Positions 31,647-40,458 are shown, counted from the stretch's first letter. The stretch is DNA of 44,779 nt from an uncultured Lachnospiraceae bacterium (GCA_910579935.1 CAJTVQ010000035.1:1-44779), one strand, 5' to 3'. The notes: generated by a model from the letters alone, not told the origin. Program-made: numbers and translations.

Positions 31647-32246
31647 TTACACCTTTTCCCCGTTAACCGTCCGTATAACGCGGCATGGATTGCCCACCGC
31701 CACGGAATTTTCCGGAATATCTTTTGTAACAACGCTTCCTGCCCCAATCACGGAACCGGCTCCGATCGTAACACCCGGCAGTACAATGACGCCTCCTCCC
31801 AGCCAGCAGCCGCTTCCGATCGTAATCGGCAATGCATAAGTCCGGCAGAAATACTGTTCCATCCCCGGTTCCCAGCCCGGAGTGAGCCTCTCACCCAGTT
31901 CAACCGGATGCGCCGCCGTATAAAGCTGCACATTGGATGCAATCAATACGTTATCGCCGATGGTAATCTTATTACAGTCCACAAAGGTACAATTCATATT
32001 CACGGATACATTGTTTCCGATATGGATATTCCTCCCGTAATCACAGATAAACGGTACTCCGACGGATACATTCGTACCGATTTCCCCAAACAACTGTTTT
32101 AAGATATTTGTTTTTTCTTCTTTCTGCTCATACGCGAGCGCATGATATTCCTTCACCAGTTTTCTTGCATGCGCCTTAAATTCCAAAAAAATTTTGTCAT
32201 GGCAATCATAATATTCTCCTGCCATACATTTTTCCAATTTATTCAT
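31647..32246 (-). CDS. sugar O-acetyltransferase (maltose/galactoside/NodL type, left-handed beta-helix)
   Basis: The product has 199 residues. The N-terminal Mac domain (NKLEKCMAGEYYDCHDKIFL) is followed by hexapeptide repeats (IHIGNNVSVNMNCTFVDCNK, ITIGDNVLIASNVQLYTAAH with the catalytic His) and the C-terminal coils ITIGSGCWLGGGVIVLPGV, TIGAGSVIGAGSVVTKDIPE and AVGNPCRVIR. It uses acetyl-CoA to acetylate a sugar hydroxyl. The ATG at 32246 follows GGAGG at seven bases; upstream in-frame starts overlap the RpiR gene and are less likely. It lies 62 bases after the RpiR regulator gene and is probably its target. Confidence 0.9.
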   Translation of the reverse strand: MNKLEKCMAGEYYDCHDKIFLEFKAHARKLVKEYHALAYEQKEEKTNILKQLFGEIGTNVSVGVPFICDYGRNIHIGNNVSVNMNCTFVDCNKITIGDNVLIASNVQLYTAAHPVELGERLTPGWEPGMEQYFCRTYALPITIGSGCWLGGGVIVLPGVTIGAGSVIGAGSVVTKDIPENSVAVGNPCRVIRTVNGEKV

Positions 32247-32308
32247 ACTGTCACCTCCACGGTTCCATCTTAAAGAAAAATCTGTTACACAGCAAGTAAC
32301 AGACTGTT

Positions 32309-33025
32309 TCATCTTATTCTTTTTGCCAGCGCTTCTATAACAAATATGACCGGAACCTGTGTGGTCGCGTTATATCCCCCATGGATACGTTTCGGATTTA
32401 AGTTATATGAAAAATTCCAGTCCGACAGCTTTGCCAAAGTTGAAAGAGGGGAATTGGTAATGCTTAGGATACAGCACTTTTTTTGTTTAAACTGATGGAC
32501 TGCTTCGATCAGTTTTTGGGTTTCGCCGCTTTCCGAACATGCAATGACGACTGTATTCTTCCACCGGAACGTCTCTATCGGATAAAAAGCATCCTCCAGC
32601 CCGACTGCAAAATGCCCCAGATTTGAAAAATATCTTGCCCCGTATTTTGCCAGCGCACCGGAAGACCCCATGCCGATAAAGATGGTCTGATCTGCTTTTC
32701 GGACAGCATCCACCGCAAATAAAAGTTTCTCTTCGAACGCACTGGAATTTGCCCTTGCAAAAAAAGAAGAAAGCTCCTGCAGTTCTTCCGAAGGCGGACA
32801 TGCATTCCTGACGGCGGCTTCGCTTTTTAAGGCATCCTTAAACTCAGAATACCCGTCAAAATTATTTTTACTGCAAAAACGTAATATGGTTGAAGTCGAT
32901 ACATGTATCTCTTTTGCAAGTTCCCTGATAGTCATATATCGTATTTTGTCAATATTTGAAACCACATATTTGTATATACGGATATCTGTTTCATTGTAGG
33001 TTTGGATTTCTTCATACAAAAACAT
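32309..33025 (-). CDS. MurR/RpiR family transcriptional regulator
   Basis: The protein has 238 residues. The N-terminal HTH_6 domain reads MTIRELAKEIHVSTSTILRF CSK. The SIS phosphosugar-binding domain follows (FIGMGSSGALAKYGARYFSN, TVVIACSESGETQKLIEAVH). Such regulators sense phosphorylated amino sugars or pentoses. I use the ATG at 33025 because GGAGG lies eight bases before it. The adjacent acetyltransferase gene is the likely target; no sugar transporter or kinase is next to it, so the effector cannot be inferred. Confidence 0.88.
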   Translation of the reverse strand: MFLYEEIQTYNETDIRIYKYVVSNIDKIRYMTIRELAKEIHVSTSTILRFCSKNNFDGYSEFKDALKSEAAVRNACPPSEELQELSSFFARANSSAFEEKLLFAVDAVRKADQTIFIGMGSSGALAKYGARYFSNLGHFAVGLEDAFYPIETFRWKNTVVIACSESGETQKLIEAVHQFKQKKCCILSITNSPLSTLAKLSDWNFSYNLNPKRIHGGYNATTQVPVIFVIEALAKRIR

Positions 33026-33064
33026 ACGGTATTCCTCCAAAGTGCCGCTAAGGAACTGTTCACA

Positions 33065-33117
33065 ATTTTACACAGGATAAGCCTGCAAAAACAAGTCAGC
33101 GGAAAAGAAGACCGCTG
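33065..33117 (-). promoter_or_regulatory. glycosyltransferase-operon terminator and rpiR promoter, overlapping
   Basis: On the minus strand CAGCGG (33117-33112) pairs with CCGCTG (33102-33097) and is followed by ACTTGTTTTTG, a plausible intrinsic terminator for the operon ending with the family-2 glycosyltransferase. The same T-rich tail supplies TTGTTT (33094-33089), which with TAAAAT (33070-33065) at 18-base spacing could be the RpiR promoter. Confidence 0.45.
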
Positions 33118-33139
33118 CTGATTTTGCATAACTGCCGTC

Positions 33140-34168
33140 TCATCCCGATAATCTCCGCTCCTCTTTCTCTGCCGCCATCCGCTCATACTCCTGCGCCGCT
33201 TCTTCCAGACCGCTTCTGCGGTAACAGCCGGCCAGCCCCAGCAGAGCTTTCTCTCCGCCGCACCGGATATCCAGTATGCTCTCCGTTTCAAATGCCGCAT
33301 TATAGAACCAGACCGCCGCCTCATTGTCATCCGCCGCCGCCTCATAATAATATGCCAGTTCCAGACAGATTTCCGCACAGCTTCCGCAGGCCGCGGCTTT
33401 CATCGCATACTTGTAAAATTTCGGAACGTCTCCCCGCAGCCTCGCTGCCCTGGAAACGACACAGAACGCTTCTTTCCATTCATCTTCCGAACGTCCCTCT
33501 TCTGCGCATATCTTTTCAAAATATGGCTCTGCACGAAGAAAATCCTCTTCCTCCCCTGCGATGAACAGCTCTCTGGCATACAGGTCCAGCAGCCTTCCGG
33601 ACAAACGCCCTCCCCTGCCGCACAGCCTCTCAAATGCCGCCAAATCCCTCTTCGCGTGGCTTTCCTCCTGCTCATGTATAATTTCGATGTCGCTGTCAAA
33701 GACCAGCGGCTCCGTCCGGACGGTCTCATGAATCGGATCGATCCAGCTAAAAGTCCGCACCCGCTTGAACAGTTTGGGCCGGTATTCCCTGTCGTAGTTG
33801 TATACCGTGCCAAATTTCAGCTGGTTACAGTAATACATCTGTACGATTTCAATTTCGGGCAGCAGATTTTCCTTTAACAGCCGGAAGCGCTCCCTGTTCA
33901 CCTCATCCAGCACTTCATCCGCATCCGCCGAGTAAATATAATCCCCCGAAGCCTTGGAAAATACGAAATTACGCGCTGCCGCAAAATCGTCCATCCACCG
34001 GAAATCGTAGATTTTGTCCGTGTATTTCGCGGCGATTTCCTTTGTCCTGTCCGTGGAGCCCGTATCCGCGATCACAATCTCATCCGCCAGATCATGCAGA
34101 CAGGACAGACACCGGTCCAATATTTTCTCTTCGTTTTTCACAATCATACATACTGTTACGGTTACCAT
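33140..34168 (-). CDS. family 2 glycosyltransferase with C-terminal TPR-like helices
   Basis: The protein has 342 residues. The N-terminal GT-A domain is clear: VTVCMIVKNEEKILDRCLSC, EIVIADTGSTDRTKEIAAKY, FAAARNFVFSKASGDYIYSA, and the DADE metal motif. It resembles the SunS/TPR-linked GT2 group of Firmicutes. The C-terminal half is helical and TPR-like (LLDLYARELFIAGEEEDFLR and LLGLAGCYRRSGLEEAAQEY). It likely transfers a sugar from a nucleotide donor to a protein, peptide or glycan in the cytoplasm. It starts 15 bases after the amino-acid ABC ATPase gene, so it is co-transcribed with a transporter it has no obvious link to. Confidence 0.85.
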   Translation of the reverse strand: MVTVTVCMIVKNEEKILDRCLSCLHDLADEIVIADTGSTDRTKEIAAKYTDKIYDFRWMDDFAAARNFVFSKASGDYIYSADADEVLDEVNRERFRLLKENLLPEIEIVQMYYCNQLKFGTVYNYDREYRPKLFKRVRTFSWIDPIHETVRTEPLVFDSDIEIIHEQEESHAKRDLAAFERLCGRGGRLSGRLLDLYARELFIAGEEEDFLRAEPYFEKICAEEGRSEDEWKEAFCVVSRAARLRGDVPKFYKYAMKAAACGSCAEICLELAYYYEAAADDNEAAVWFYNAAFETESILDIRCGGEKALLGLAGCYRRSGLEEAAQEYERMAAEKEERRLSG

Positions 34169-34183
34169 AAATCATTCTCCACA

Positions 34184-34906
34184 TTACAAAACCTTTGACA
34201 AAAACTCCTGCAGTCTGGGGCTTTGCGGGTTTCCGAAAAATTCCTGCGGCGTATTTTCCTCCATGATGACCCCTTCATCCATAAACAGCACCTTCGTCCC
34301 CACTTCTCTTGCAAATCCCATCTCATGGGTTACAACTACCATCGTCATGCCGCTTTCCGCCAGCCCTTTCATAACTTCCAGAACCTCGCCCACCATCTCC
34401 GGGTCCAGCGCCGAAGTCGGTTCGTCAAACAGCATTACTTTCGGATTCATGGCAAGCGAACGGACAATCGCCACCCTCTGCTTCTGTCCGCCGGACAGCT
34501 GGCTGGGATAAGCATCCGCCTTCTCCTTTAATCCTACTCTTTCCAACAGTTTCAGCGCATTTTCTCCAGCCTCTTCTTTTCCCATTACTTTTAATTTAAC
34601 CGGCGCCAGCGTAATATTTTCCATTATGGTCAGATTGTTGAATAAGTTAAAATTCTGAAAAACCATTCCCATATGTTCCCTGATTTTATCAATATCGGTT
34701 TTCGGGTCCGTAATCCTGGTCCCCTCAAACCAGATATCGCCGCCGGTAGGTATTTCCAACAGATTCAGACAGCGCAGGAAAGTACTTTTTCCCGAACCGG
34801 AAGGCCCTACAATTACAATTTTTTCCCCCTGGTGCACATGATAACTCACACCCCGGAGCACGTGGTTATCTTCGAACGTTTTATGAAGCTTCTCAACGAT
34901 TATCAC
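34184..34906 (-). CDS. polar amino-acid ABC transporter, ATP-binding protein (GlnQ-like)
   Basis: The protein has 240 residues, standard for GlnQ/HisP-type ATPases: Walker A GPSGSGKSTFLRCLN, Q-loop FQNFNLFNNLT, signature LSGGQKQRVAI, Walker B VMLFDEPTSALD, and switch His in VVTHEMGFAREV. It powers uptake of a polar amino acid or dipeptide such as glutamine, glutamate, arginine or cystine. Its start overlaps the permease stop by 14 bases. Confidence 0.93.
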   Translation of the reverse strand: MIIVEKLHKTFEDNHVLRGVSYHVHQGEKIVIVGPSGSGKSTFLRCLNLLEIPTGGDIWFEGTRITDPKTDIDKIREHMGMVFQNFNLFNNLTIMENITLAPVKLKVMGKEEAGENALKLLERVGLKEKADAYPSQLSGGQKQRVAIVRSLAMNPKVMLFDEPTSALDPEMVGEVLEVMKGLAESGMTMVVVTHEMGFAREVGTKVLFMDEGVIMEENTPQEFFGNPQSPRLQEFLSKVL

Positions 34907-35594
34907 TCTTACGCAGCCTCCCTTCCAATCTTCCCAGCAGAACCGTCAGTATTTTAATCACCACAAAATAAATCACCGCCGCGCCAATCAACGGCATAAA
35001 TGCATCGTAAGTTCTGGAGGCGATCTGATTTGCCGCGCGCGTCAGGTCTGTCAGGCTCACATACCCTACGATTGCCGTTTCCTTCAGCAGTACGATGAAC
35101 TCGTTTCCGATCGGCGGCAGCACATTTTTCACCGCCTGCGGAATCACGACATAAATCATGGTCTGCGCCTTGGACAGTCCCAGCGACCGTCCCGCTTCCA
35201 TCTGCCCCTTATCCACAGCCAGGATTCCTGCCCGGACGATTTCCGCCACATAGGCGCCGCTGTTGATTCCAAAGGACAGCACCGCCACTACCACACCGTT
35301 TTTCGCACTGGAAAATATGATAAACCACATGATCATCAGCTGAAGCACGGAGGGCGTCCCCCGGATGATGTCTATGTAAACATTGGCTATCACCGCCAGT
35401 ATTGTCCGCTTTCCGTTCCTTCTCACCGACAGCTTCATAAACGCCAGTACGGTACCGATCAACATGCCGAGTATCGCCGCAAACACTGCAATCTGCAGCG
35501 TAACGCCCAGTCCTTCCAAATATAATTTCCACCTGTCGCCGGTGATAAATGCAGTTCTGAACATCCCCGCCACCTTTTCAAACCAAGCCTGCAT
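34893..35594 (-). CDS. polar amino-acid ABC transporter, permease
   Basis: The protein has 233 residues and about five membrane helices. The HisM/GlnP-type signature is present (LGVTLQIAVFAAILGMLIGT, IDIIRGTPSVLQLMIMWFII) and so is the EAA-like loop (GQMEAGRSLGLSKAQTMIYV). It forms a homodimeric channel with the adjacent ATPase. It lies about 100 bases after the binding-protein gene, a gap containing a hairpin. Confidence 0.93.
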   Translation of the reverse strand: MQAWFEKVAGMFRTAFITGDRWKLYLEGLGVTLQIAVFAAILGMLIGTVLAFMKLSVRRNGKRTILAVIANVYIDIIRGTPSVLQLMIMWFIIFSSAKNGVVVAVLSFGINSGAYVAEIVRAGILAVDKGQMEAGRSLGLSKAQTMIYVVIPQAVKNVLPPIGNEFIVLLKETAIVGYVSLTDLTRAANQIASRTYDAFMPLIGAAVIYFVVIKILTVLLGRLEGRLRKSDNR

Positions 35595-35635
35595 TCCTTT
35601 TCCATCCTTTCACGAATTGACATTTAGTGCCAAAA

Positions 35636-35659
35636 GGGACGGCGGATAAGCGCCATCCC
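35636..35659 (-). terminator. intercistronic hairpin between binding protein and permease
   Basis: GGGACGGCG (35636-35644) pairs with CGCCATCCC (35651-35659) with one mismatch. On the minus strand it is followed by TTTTGG. Such partial terminators commonly keep the binding protein in excess over the membrane subunits. Confidence 0.5.
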
Positions 35660-35696
35660 CAAAAAACACCGATGAACAAAGCATCTCTATGTATCA

Positions 35697-36467
35697 TTAT
35701 TCATTGCTTTCTTCGATATACTCCGCCACCAAGGCGTCGAATGTTCCGTCCGCAATCAGTTCTTTCAAAGCGGTATTAATCTGTTCCGCCAATACCGTAT
35801 CTCCCTTGGGCAGTGCGATCGCATAATTCTCCACTTCAAAATCAAACTCTGCACCGTCAATCGCCTTTACCTGTCCCTCGAATTTGGACTGGAATACCAG
35901 CGCCGGATTCTTATCAATGATAACGCAGTCCAGCCTTCCGTTTATCAGGTCGTTTACCGCATCTACGGCCTTATTATACTGGGATACGGTCGCCCCCTCG
36001 ATTTCTTCCGCAATAAAATCCCCTGTCGTACCAAGCTGCGCGCCGATGGACTTATTTTTCAAATCATCTGCCGTCGCAATTTCGGAACCTTCCGGTACTA
36101 TCACAAACTGAACCGCTTCATAATAGGGATCGGAAAAATCAACTGCATTCTTCCTTTCCTCCGTAACGGTCATTCCCGCGATGGAAACATCGATTTTCGT
36201 TCCGATGGAAGAAACCAGGGAAGCGAACTCCATATTATCAACCTGCACCGTTACGCCCAGCTTCTCGCCGACCGCCTTGATCAGGGCAATATCAAAACCA
36301 TCCGGTTCACCGTTGTCATTCACGTATTCAAAAGGCGGAAATTCCGCGTTAGTCCCTACATTCAGAACCCCGTCCGCCAAAGCCTCCGATGCTTTCTCAC
36401 CGCCGCAGGCCGTAAGAACCGACATACATAATACGGCTGCCAACATTACTGCTACTAATTTTTTCAT
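35697..36467 (-). CDS. polar amino-acid ABC transporter, substrate-binding lipoprotein
   Basis: The protein has 256 residues from the ATG at 36467 (GGAGG upstream). The signal MKKLVAVMLAAVLCMSVLTA is followed by the lipobox Cys (LTAC), so it is anchored outside the membrane. The SBP_bac_3 domain shows LNVGTNAEFPPFEYVNDNG, PDGFDIALIKAVGEKLGV, FASLVSSIGTKIDVSIAGMT, FSDPYYEAVQFVIVPEGS and LNDLI-type late motifs. The Arg in TVTEERKNAVDFS corresponds to the carboxylate-binding region. The ligand is a polar amino acid of unknown identity. Confidence 0.93.
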   Translation of the reverse strand: MKKLVAVMLAAVLCMSVLTACGGEKASEALADGVLNVGTNAEFPPFEYVNDNGEPDGFDIALIKAVGEKLGVTVQVDNMEFASLVSSIGTKIDVSIAGMTVTEERKNAVDFSDPYYEAVQFVIVPEGSEIATADDLKNKSIGAQLGTTGDFIAEEIEGATVSQYNKAVDAVNDLINGRLDCVIIDKNPALVFQSKFEGQVKAIDGAEFDFEVENYAIALPKGDTVLAEQINTALKELIADGTFDALVAEYIEESNE

Positions 36468-36570
36468 AACCAATTCCTCCTCATATTTTCATCCACAAGT
36501 TCCTGCTGCATGTCCGCAGGCCGCCGTTACTGCCATTCCGAAGCAATCTCCCGCGAACAATACATGAATT

Positions 36571-36599
36571 AGCATAGCATGTTAGTTGTATAAAATCAA
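36571..36599 (-). promoter_or_regulatory. sigma-A-like promoter of the amino-acid ABC operon
   Basis: On the minus strand TTGATT (36599-36594) and TATGCT (36576-36571) are spaced by 17 bases, about 100 bases before the binding-protein start, leaving room for a leader. Confidence 0.55.
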
Positions 36600-36668
36600 T
36601 AATTTGTGCATAATTATTTTATTATGTTTCAGCTCTCCTGCTCTTTTCCCAAATTGATCAGACATAAC

Positions 36669-36703
36669 TGCCCTCTGTACAGGCAGTGTACATTTAAAGG
36701 GCA
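36669..36703 (-). terminator. nested hairpin after the kdsC-like gene
   Basis: TGCCCT (36669-36674) pairs with AGGGCA (36698-36703), and inside it two TGTACA copies (36676-36681 and 36687-36692) pair with each other. There is no T-run, so it is either a weak end-of-operon hairpin or an operator for the divergent-looking gap upstream of the amino-acid transporter. Confidence 0.4.
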
Positions 36704-36725
36704 TTACCGCAATTATCCGGTATGA

Positions 36726-37244
36726 TCAAGTATGTTTCTGTAAAATCACAGTGCTTTGGCTATTCTGATTTTTTTCATTACACAGCCATTCCACAAATTC
36801 GCGTACTGCACCCTCTCCACCGTTTTTAGAAGCAATGTAATCCGCTACCGCCTTGATTTCCGCTGCCGCATCTGCAGGACATCCTTTCTTTTCTGCAATC
36901 AGCATACATGCAAGATCCGGGATATCATCTCCGATATAATATGTATCCGGCAATATTCCGAATTCATCGGGATAAATGCCATAAGCATTTGCAAACACCG
37001 TCATTTTTTCTTTTTTATCGGAAACATTTTGAAATACGAAATCAATTCCCATTTCCTCACACCGTCTGCAAACCGCTTCCGACTCCCTTCCCGTTATGAT
37101 AACAGGAATAATACCGTGCCGGGGTAATAAGTGTGTGATTGCGTACCCGTCTTTTATGGAAAATACTTTCATAACTTCTCCTGAACTTCCCATATAAATC
37201 TTTCCGTCTGTCAATGTGCCATCAACATCCATAAACAAAATCAT
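36726..37244 (-). CDS. KdsC-like HAD phosphatase (3-deoxy-octulosonate 8-phosphate phosphatase type)
   Basis: The product has 172 residues from the ATG at 37244, with AAGGAG upstream. It is a cap-less C0-type HAD enzyme: motif I FMDVDGTLTDGKIYM (nucleophile Asp and acid Asp), motif II VIITGRESEAV, the Lys in QNVSDKKEKM, and motif III YIGDDIPDLACM. KdsC removes phosphate from Kdo 8-phosphate; close relatives act on N-acylneuraminate 9-phosphate. It follows the KpsF-like gene in the same operon and lies with KdsA and a cytidylyltransferase, supporting a Kdo-type substrate. Confidence 0.85.
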   Translation of the reverse strand: MILFMDVDGTLTDGKIYMGSSGEVMKVFSIKDGYAITHLLPRHGIIPVIITGRESEAVCRRCEEMGIDFVFQNVSDKKEKMTVFANAYGIYPDEFGILPDTYYIGDDIPDLACMLIAEKKGCPADAAAEIKAVADYIASKNGGEGAVREFVEWLCNEKNQNSQSTVILQKHT

Positions 37245-37283
37245 TAACAGCACTCCTTTCCATATTCCTTTCATCTTTGAATT

Positions 37284-38261
37284 TCAGGATATAAAGATTC
37301 CCCCTGCCAAAATATCCGTATTTCTTATCATACCCAGCACTTCCCCCGTATCGCTTATTACCGGAAGTACCGATATCGCTCTTCCATGAGCCTGCATCTG
37401 CCTGAGAGCGTCAACAGCAAGCGTTTGATCCAATACACAAACTGCATCTTTTGTCATCACTTTATCCACTTCCATATTATATAAATCAATTCGATTAGCG
37501 ATATAACGTTTTAAATCTCCATCCGTAATAATTCCAACGATTTTATCTTCATGATTAACAACAGCAATCGCCCCGCTTCCTGACGCTACCATTTTCGTTA
37601 TTGCAGCCATCACCTTTTCACTACTGTCAACAACTAAATTGGATATTTCCTTATTCATCAAGTCATTGACTGTAACCGTTAAGTTTTTACCCAGCGTGCC
37701 TGCCGGATGAAATACTGCAAAATCCTCTTTTCTCATATTTCTTAATTCGGATACCGAAACCGCCAAGGCGTCTCCTAATACCATTTCTACTGTTGTACTG
37801 GATGTCGGGGCAAGTTTTAAAATTCCAGCTTCTTCCATATACGGTAAAATAATCTGATAATCAGACATCGTTACCAGCGTCGAATTCATATTAGACGTAA
37901 CAGCCACTATGGGGGTACCTATCATTTTAATATTGGGTATCAGCCGTATCACTTCGTCCGTTTCTCCGCTGTTGCTGATCATCAGCAAAACATCTTCCCT
38001 TGATAATGTTCCCAAATCTCCGTGTGCAGCTTCAGCAGGATGTAAAAAGTATGATTCTATTCCAAGACTGGACATTGTTGCAGCAATTTTTTTCCCTATG
38101 TGCCCTGGTTTGCCCATCCCGCACAAAACAACCTTTCCCGTACAATTATCAAGAAGATTTATTACCTCTTCAATCGACTTTTCATCTAATGTATCACGTG
38201 CTTTTATTATTTCATGTATTTCTTCATCAAAAACTTCTTTCACTCTGCCTGTAATATTCAT
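37284..38261 (-). CDS. KpsF/GutQ/KdsD-type arabinose-5-phosphate isomerase (SIS plus CBS)
   Basis: The protein has about 325 residues. The N-terminal SIS domain reads GKVVLCGMGKPGHIGKKIAA, then SSLGIESYFLHPAEAAHGDL and MISNSGETDEVIRLIP. Two CBS domains follow (MNKEISNLVVDSSEKVMAAI with IAVVNHEDKIVGIITDGDLK, and VMTKDAVCVLDQTLAVDALR). This is the usual KdsD layout, converting ribulose 5-phosphate to arabinose 5-phosphate, the first committed precursor of Kdo. I prefer the ATG at 38261, which has GGAG nine bases upstream inside the end of kdsA; an ATG at 38276 overlaps kdsA by 14 bases. Confidence 0.9.
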   Translation of the reverse strand: MNITGRVKEVFDEEIHEIIKARDTLDEKSIEEVINLLDNCTGKVVLCGMGKPGHIGKKIAATMSSLGIESYFLHPAEAAHGDLGTLSREDVLLMISNSGETDEVIRLIPNIKMIGTPIVAVTSNMNSTLVTMSDYQIILPYMEEAGILKLAPTSSTTVEMVLGDALAVSVSELRNMRKEDFAVFHPAGTLGKNLTVTVNDLMNKEISNLVVDSSEKVMAAITKMVASGSGAIAVVNHEDKIVGIITDGDLKRYIANRIDLYNMEVDKVMTKDAVCVLDQTLAVDALRQMQAHGRAISVLPVISDTGEVLGMIRNTDILAGGIFIS

Positions 38262-38262
38262 A

Positions 38263-39045
38263 CTACATTTCTCCATGCCCCATAATGTATCGATGAATTG
38301 CTAATACTTGGTCTAATATTTTTTCAAAGTCTTTGAGACATATCATATTAGAACCGTCAGAAAGCGCCTCATCCGGGTTTTCATGTACCTCCGCAAATAA
38401 TCCGTCAATTCCTACCGCAGCCGCAGCCCTTGCCAAGTATTTAACATATTCACGATTACCGCCCGTACAATCGCCCTTTCCTCCTGGTTTCTGCACACTA
38501 TGTGTAGCATCAAAGATAACCGGATACCCCGTTTTTCTCATTTCAACCAGACTTGTCATATCTGCAACCAGTGTATTATATCCAAACGATGTTCCCCTTT
38601 CGCAAAGAATAATATTGCTATTTCCACTGCCGGCTATCTTTTTTGCCACATTAACCATGTCCCAGGGTGCTAAAAACTGCGCTTTTTTTACATTGATAAT
38701 CCTCCCTGTTTTAGCTGCCGCCACCAGTAAATCCGTCTGTCTGCATAAAAAAGCGGGAATTTGTATCATATCCGCAACTTCTGCTGCCTTTTCTGCCTGT
38801 GCCGGTTCATGAATGTCCGTTGTAATCTTTACGCCATATTTTCTTTTGACCAAAGATAAGATTCTTATCCCCTCTTCTATTCCCGGCCCCCTGTAGGAAT
38901 TTAATGATGTTCTGTTTGCTTTATCAAATGAAGCTTTAAAATAAAAATCTACATTTTTTCCCTGAATCATATCTGTAATTTTTTGAGCCAGGTTCATTGT
39001 TTCCTCTTCCGATTCAATCACGCACGGTCCTGCAATTAATATCAT
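38263..39045 (-). CDS. kdsA: KdsA-like 3-deoxy-8-phosphooctulonate synthase
   Basis: The protein has 260 residues, starting MILIAGPCVIESEEETMNLA. It is a class I DAHP/Kdo8P-synthase family TIM barrel, with YFKASFDKANRTSLNSYRGP, GVKITTDIHEPAQAEKAAEV, IQIPAFLCRQTDLLVAAAKT, ILCERGTSFGYNTLVADMTS and VIFDATHSVQKPGG. It condenses phosphoenolpyruvate with arabinose 5-phosphate to Kdo 8-phosphate. The segment matching the metal-binding Cys of metal-dependent KdsA (here AGPCVIE) is present. It lies one base before the isomerase gene. Kdo synthesis is unusual in a Gram-positive lacking LPS. Confidence 0.92.
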   Translation of the reverse strand: MILIAGPCVIESEEETMNLAQKITDMIQGKNVDFYFKASFDKANRTSLNSYRGPGIEEGIRILSLVKRKYGVKITTDIHEPAQAEKAAEVADMIQIPAFLCRQTDLLVAAAKTGRIINVKKAQFLAPWDMVNVAKKIAGSGNSNIILCERGTSFGYNTLVADMTSLVEMRKTGYPVIFDATHSVQKPGGKGDCTGGNREYVKYLARAAAAVGIDGLFAEVHENPDEALSDGSNMICLKDFEKILDQVLAIHRYIMGHGEM

Positions 39046-39156
39046 TTTTTATTTTCCTCCATATGCACACACTTTTTATGCATCTAAAATTTGAGCGTGT
39101 GCAACATACTTGCGTTTAAAAATGCTTTTCTTTCAACCTTCCTCTCTTTCATTCCA

Positions 39157-40452
39157 CTAAAAGGCGCCTTCAATTTCATGTATGGAAAACGCATCCTCTC
39201 CCGAAATAATTCTATTAAGCACTGATTTTTCAGTTTTCATGGATTTCAGTGCCTGACTGATAACTTCCTGTTCCAGCTTTTTCGGAATAACAACTATCCC
39301 GTTTACATCTGCAAAGATAATATTTCCAGGCACAATCTTTACGCCCGCGATCTGAATTTCCTTATTATGACTTTCCATTGTCGCAATTCCCCTGACATCC
39401 GTACAACAATATCCTTTTGAAAAAACAGGGTAATCCAGCTCTGTTATCTCGCTAATATCTCTGGTTACGCCACCTATAACTGTTCCAATAGCTCCGGACC
39501 GTATAGCCAGATTTGTATTAAGCTCTCCAAAATACGCATATTCCGGACACTCATTTTCCACACAAATTATTTCTCCGCTTCTCATTTCCTTATAAGTAGA
39601 TAATCCGTTATATATACCGTGAAAGTCCTCGTTCTCCCTTAATTTTCGGATTTTCAATGTGTTTGCCCTGCCCATGATCCGGCGGTTCTTTATATTCAAA
39701 TTTAATCCCTTAATTGTAGATTGCACGCCATGCTCCCATAAAATATCAGAAATGAGGCTGGAACTTAAATGTTTTGACAACAGTTTAAATTTATTTACCT
39801 CTTCCATCCATATTCCCTCTGCAATCTTTTCAGCCAAATGAAAATCGTCCTCAAAATTCACATCAACGGACTCAATCGCTTCTGCTTCAAGCAGATATAC
39901 CCGCTCCCCATATCTTTGCCGTTTTTCATGTGCCGTTTTTGCCCGTACAATGTACAGTCCCATTGTCTCAATGACTGTATCCGGCAGATCGATACTATTA
40001 GGAATATGCTCTTTATCATAATTGGGCTGGTCCTTTCCCCATGTATATTGCTTTTCCTTTTTTACTAAAACAACCGAATCATAGTTTACATGATTCATTA
40101 ATATATCTATTCCCTTTTTTATTGTCTCCCTTTTAATAAACGGACTTGTCCCCAGTATCTGTATGTAAATGTCTGCATCCACCTGCCGTACTTCGTTAAA
40201 AAACATTTTGTGTCCGTCCGTCTTATTGGTTGCCAGTTCTTTATCTCTTTTCAGGGGAAAATAGTTTAAATAAGAAGCATAATTCAAAATATCATCCGAT
40301 TCAGAATCCAAATATACTTCATCTATAAATTCGCATTCAACCAATTTCTCTAATGTATACAAAAAAAGGGGTTTTCCGTTTAAAAATCTCAGATTTTTAC
40401 TTTTAATTCGTTCGCTGCTTCCTTTGGCCGGTAAAAACGCTACAATTTTCAT
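39157..40452 (-). CDS. fusion of a CMP-ulosonate (Kdo/NeuA-type) cytidylyltransferase and an RraA-like domain
   Basis: The protein has 431 residues. Residues 1 to about 230 form a cytidylyltransferase: MKIVAFLPAKGSSERIKSKN (nucleotide loop), LYTLEKLVECEFIDEVYLDS, VDADIYIQILGTSPFIKRET and VNFEDDFHLAEKIAEGIW. Residues about 235 to 425 match the RraA/HMG-aldolase superfamily: LISDILWEHGV, GELNTNLAIRSGAIGTVIGG, then VTRDISEITELDYPVFSKGY with the Arg-Asp pair of that family, and KIVPGNIIFADVNGIVVIP. The first part should activate Kdo or a related sugar acid to its CMP form. The function of the second is unknown. There is a ribosome-binding GAGGT donated by a dispersed repeat just upstream. Family calls are strong, the combined role is not known. 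Confidence 0.85.
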   Translation of the reverse strand: MKIVAFLPAKGSSERIKSKNLRFLNGKPLFLYTLEKLVECEFIDEVYLDSESDDILNYASYLNYFPLKRDKELATNKTDGHKMFFNEVRQVDADIYIQILGTSPFIKRETIKKGIDILMNHVNYDSVVLVKKEKQYTWGKDQPNYDKEHIPNSIDLPDTVIETMGLYIVRAKTAHEKRQRYGERVYLLEAEAIESVDVNFEDDFHLAEKIAEGIWMEEVNKFKLLSKHLSSSLISDILWEHGVQSTIKGLNLNIKNRRIMGRANTLKIRKLRENEDFHGIYNGLSTYKEMRSGEIICVENECPEYAYFGELNTNLAIRSGAIGTVIGGVTRDISEITELDYPVFSKGYCCTDVRGIATMESHNKEIQIAGVKIVPGNIIFADVNGIVVIPKKLEQEVISQALKSMKTEKSVLNRIISGEDAFSIHEIEGAF

Positions 40453-40458
40453 AAATCA

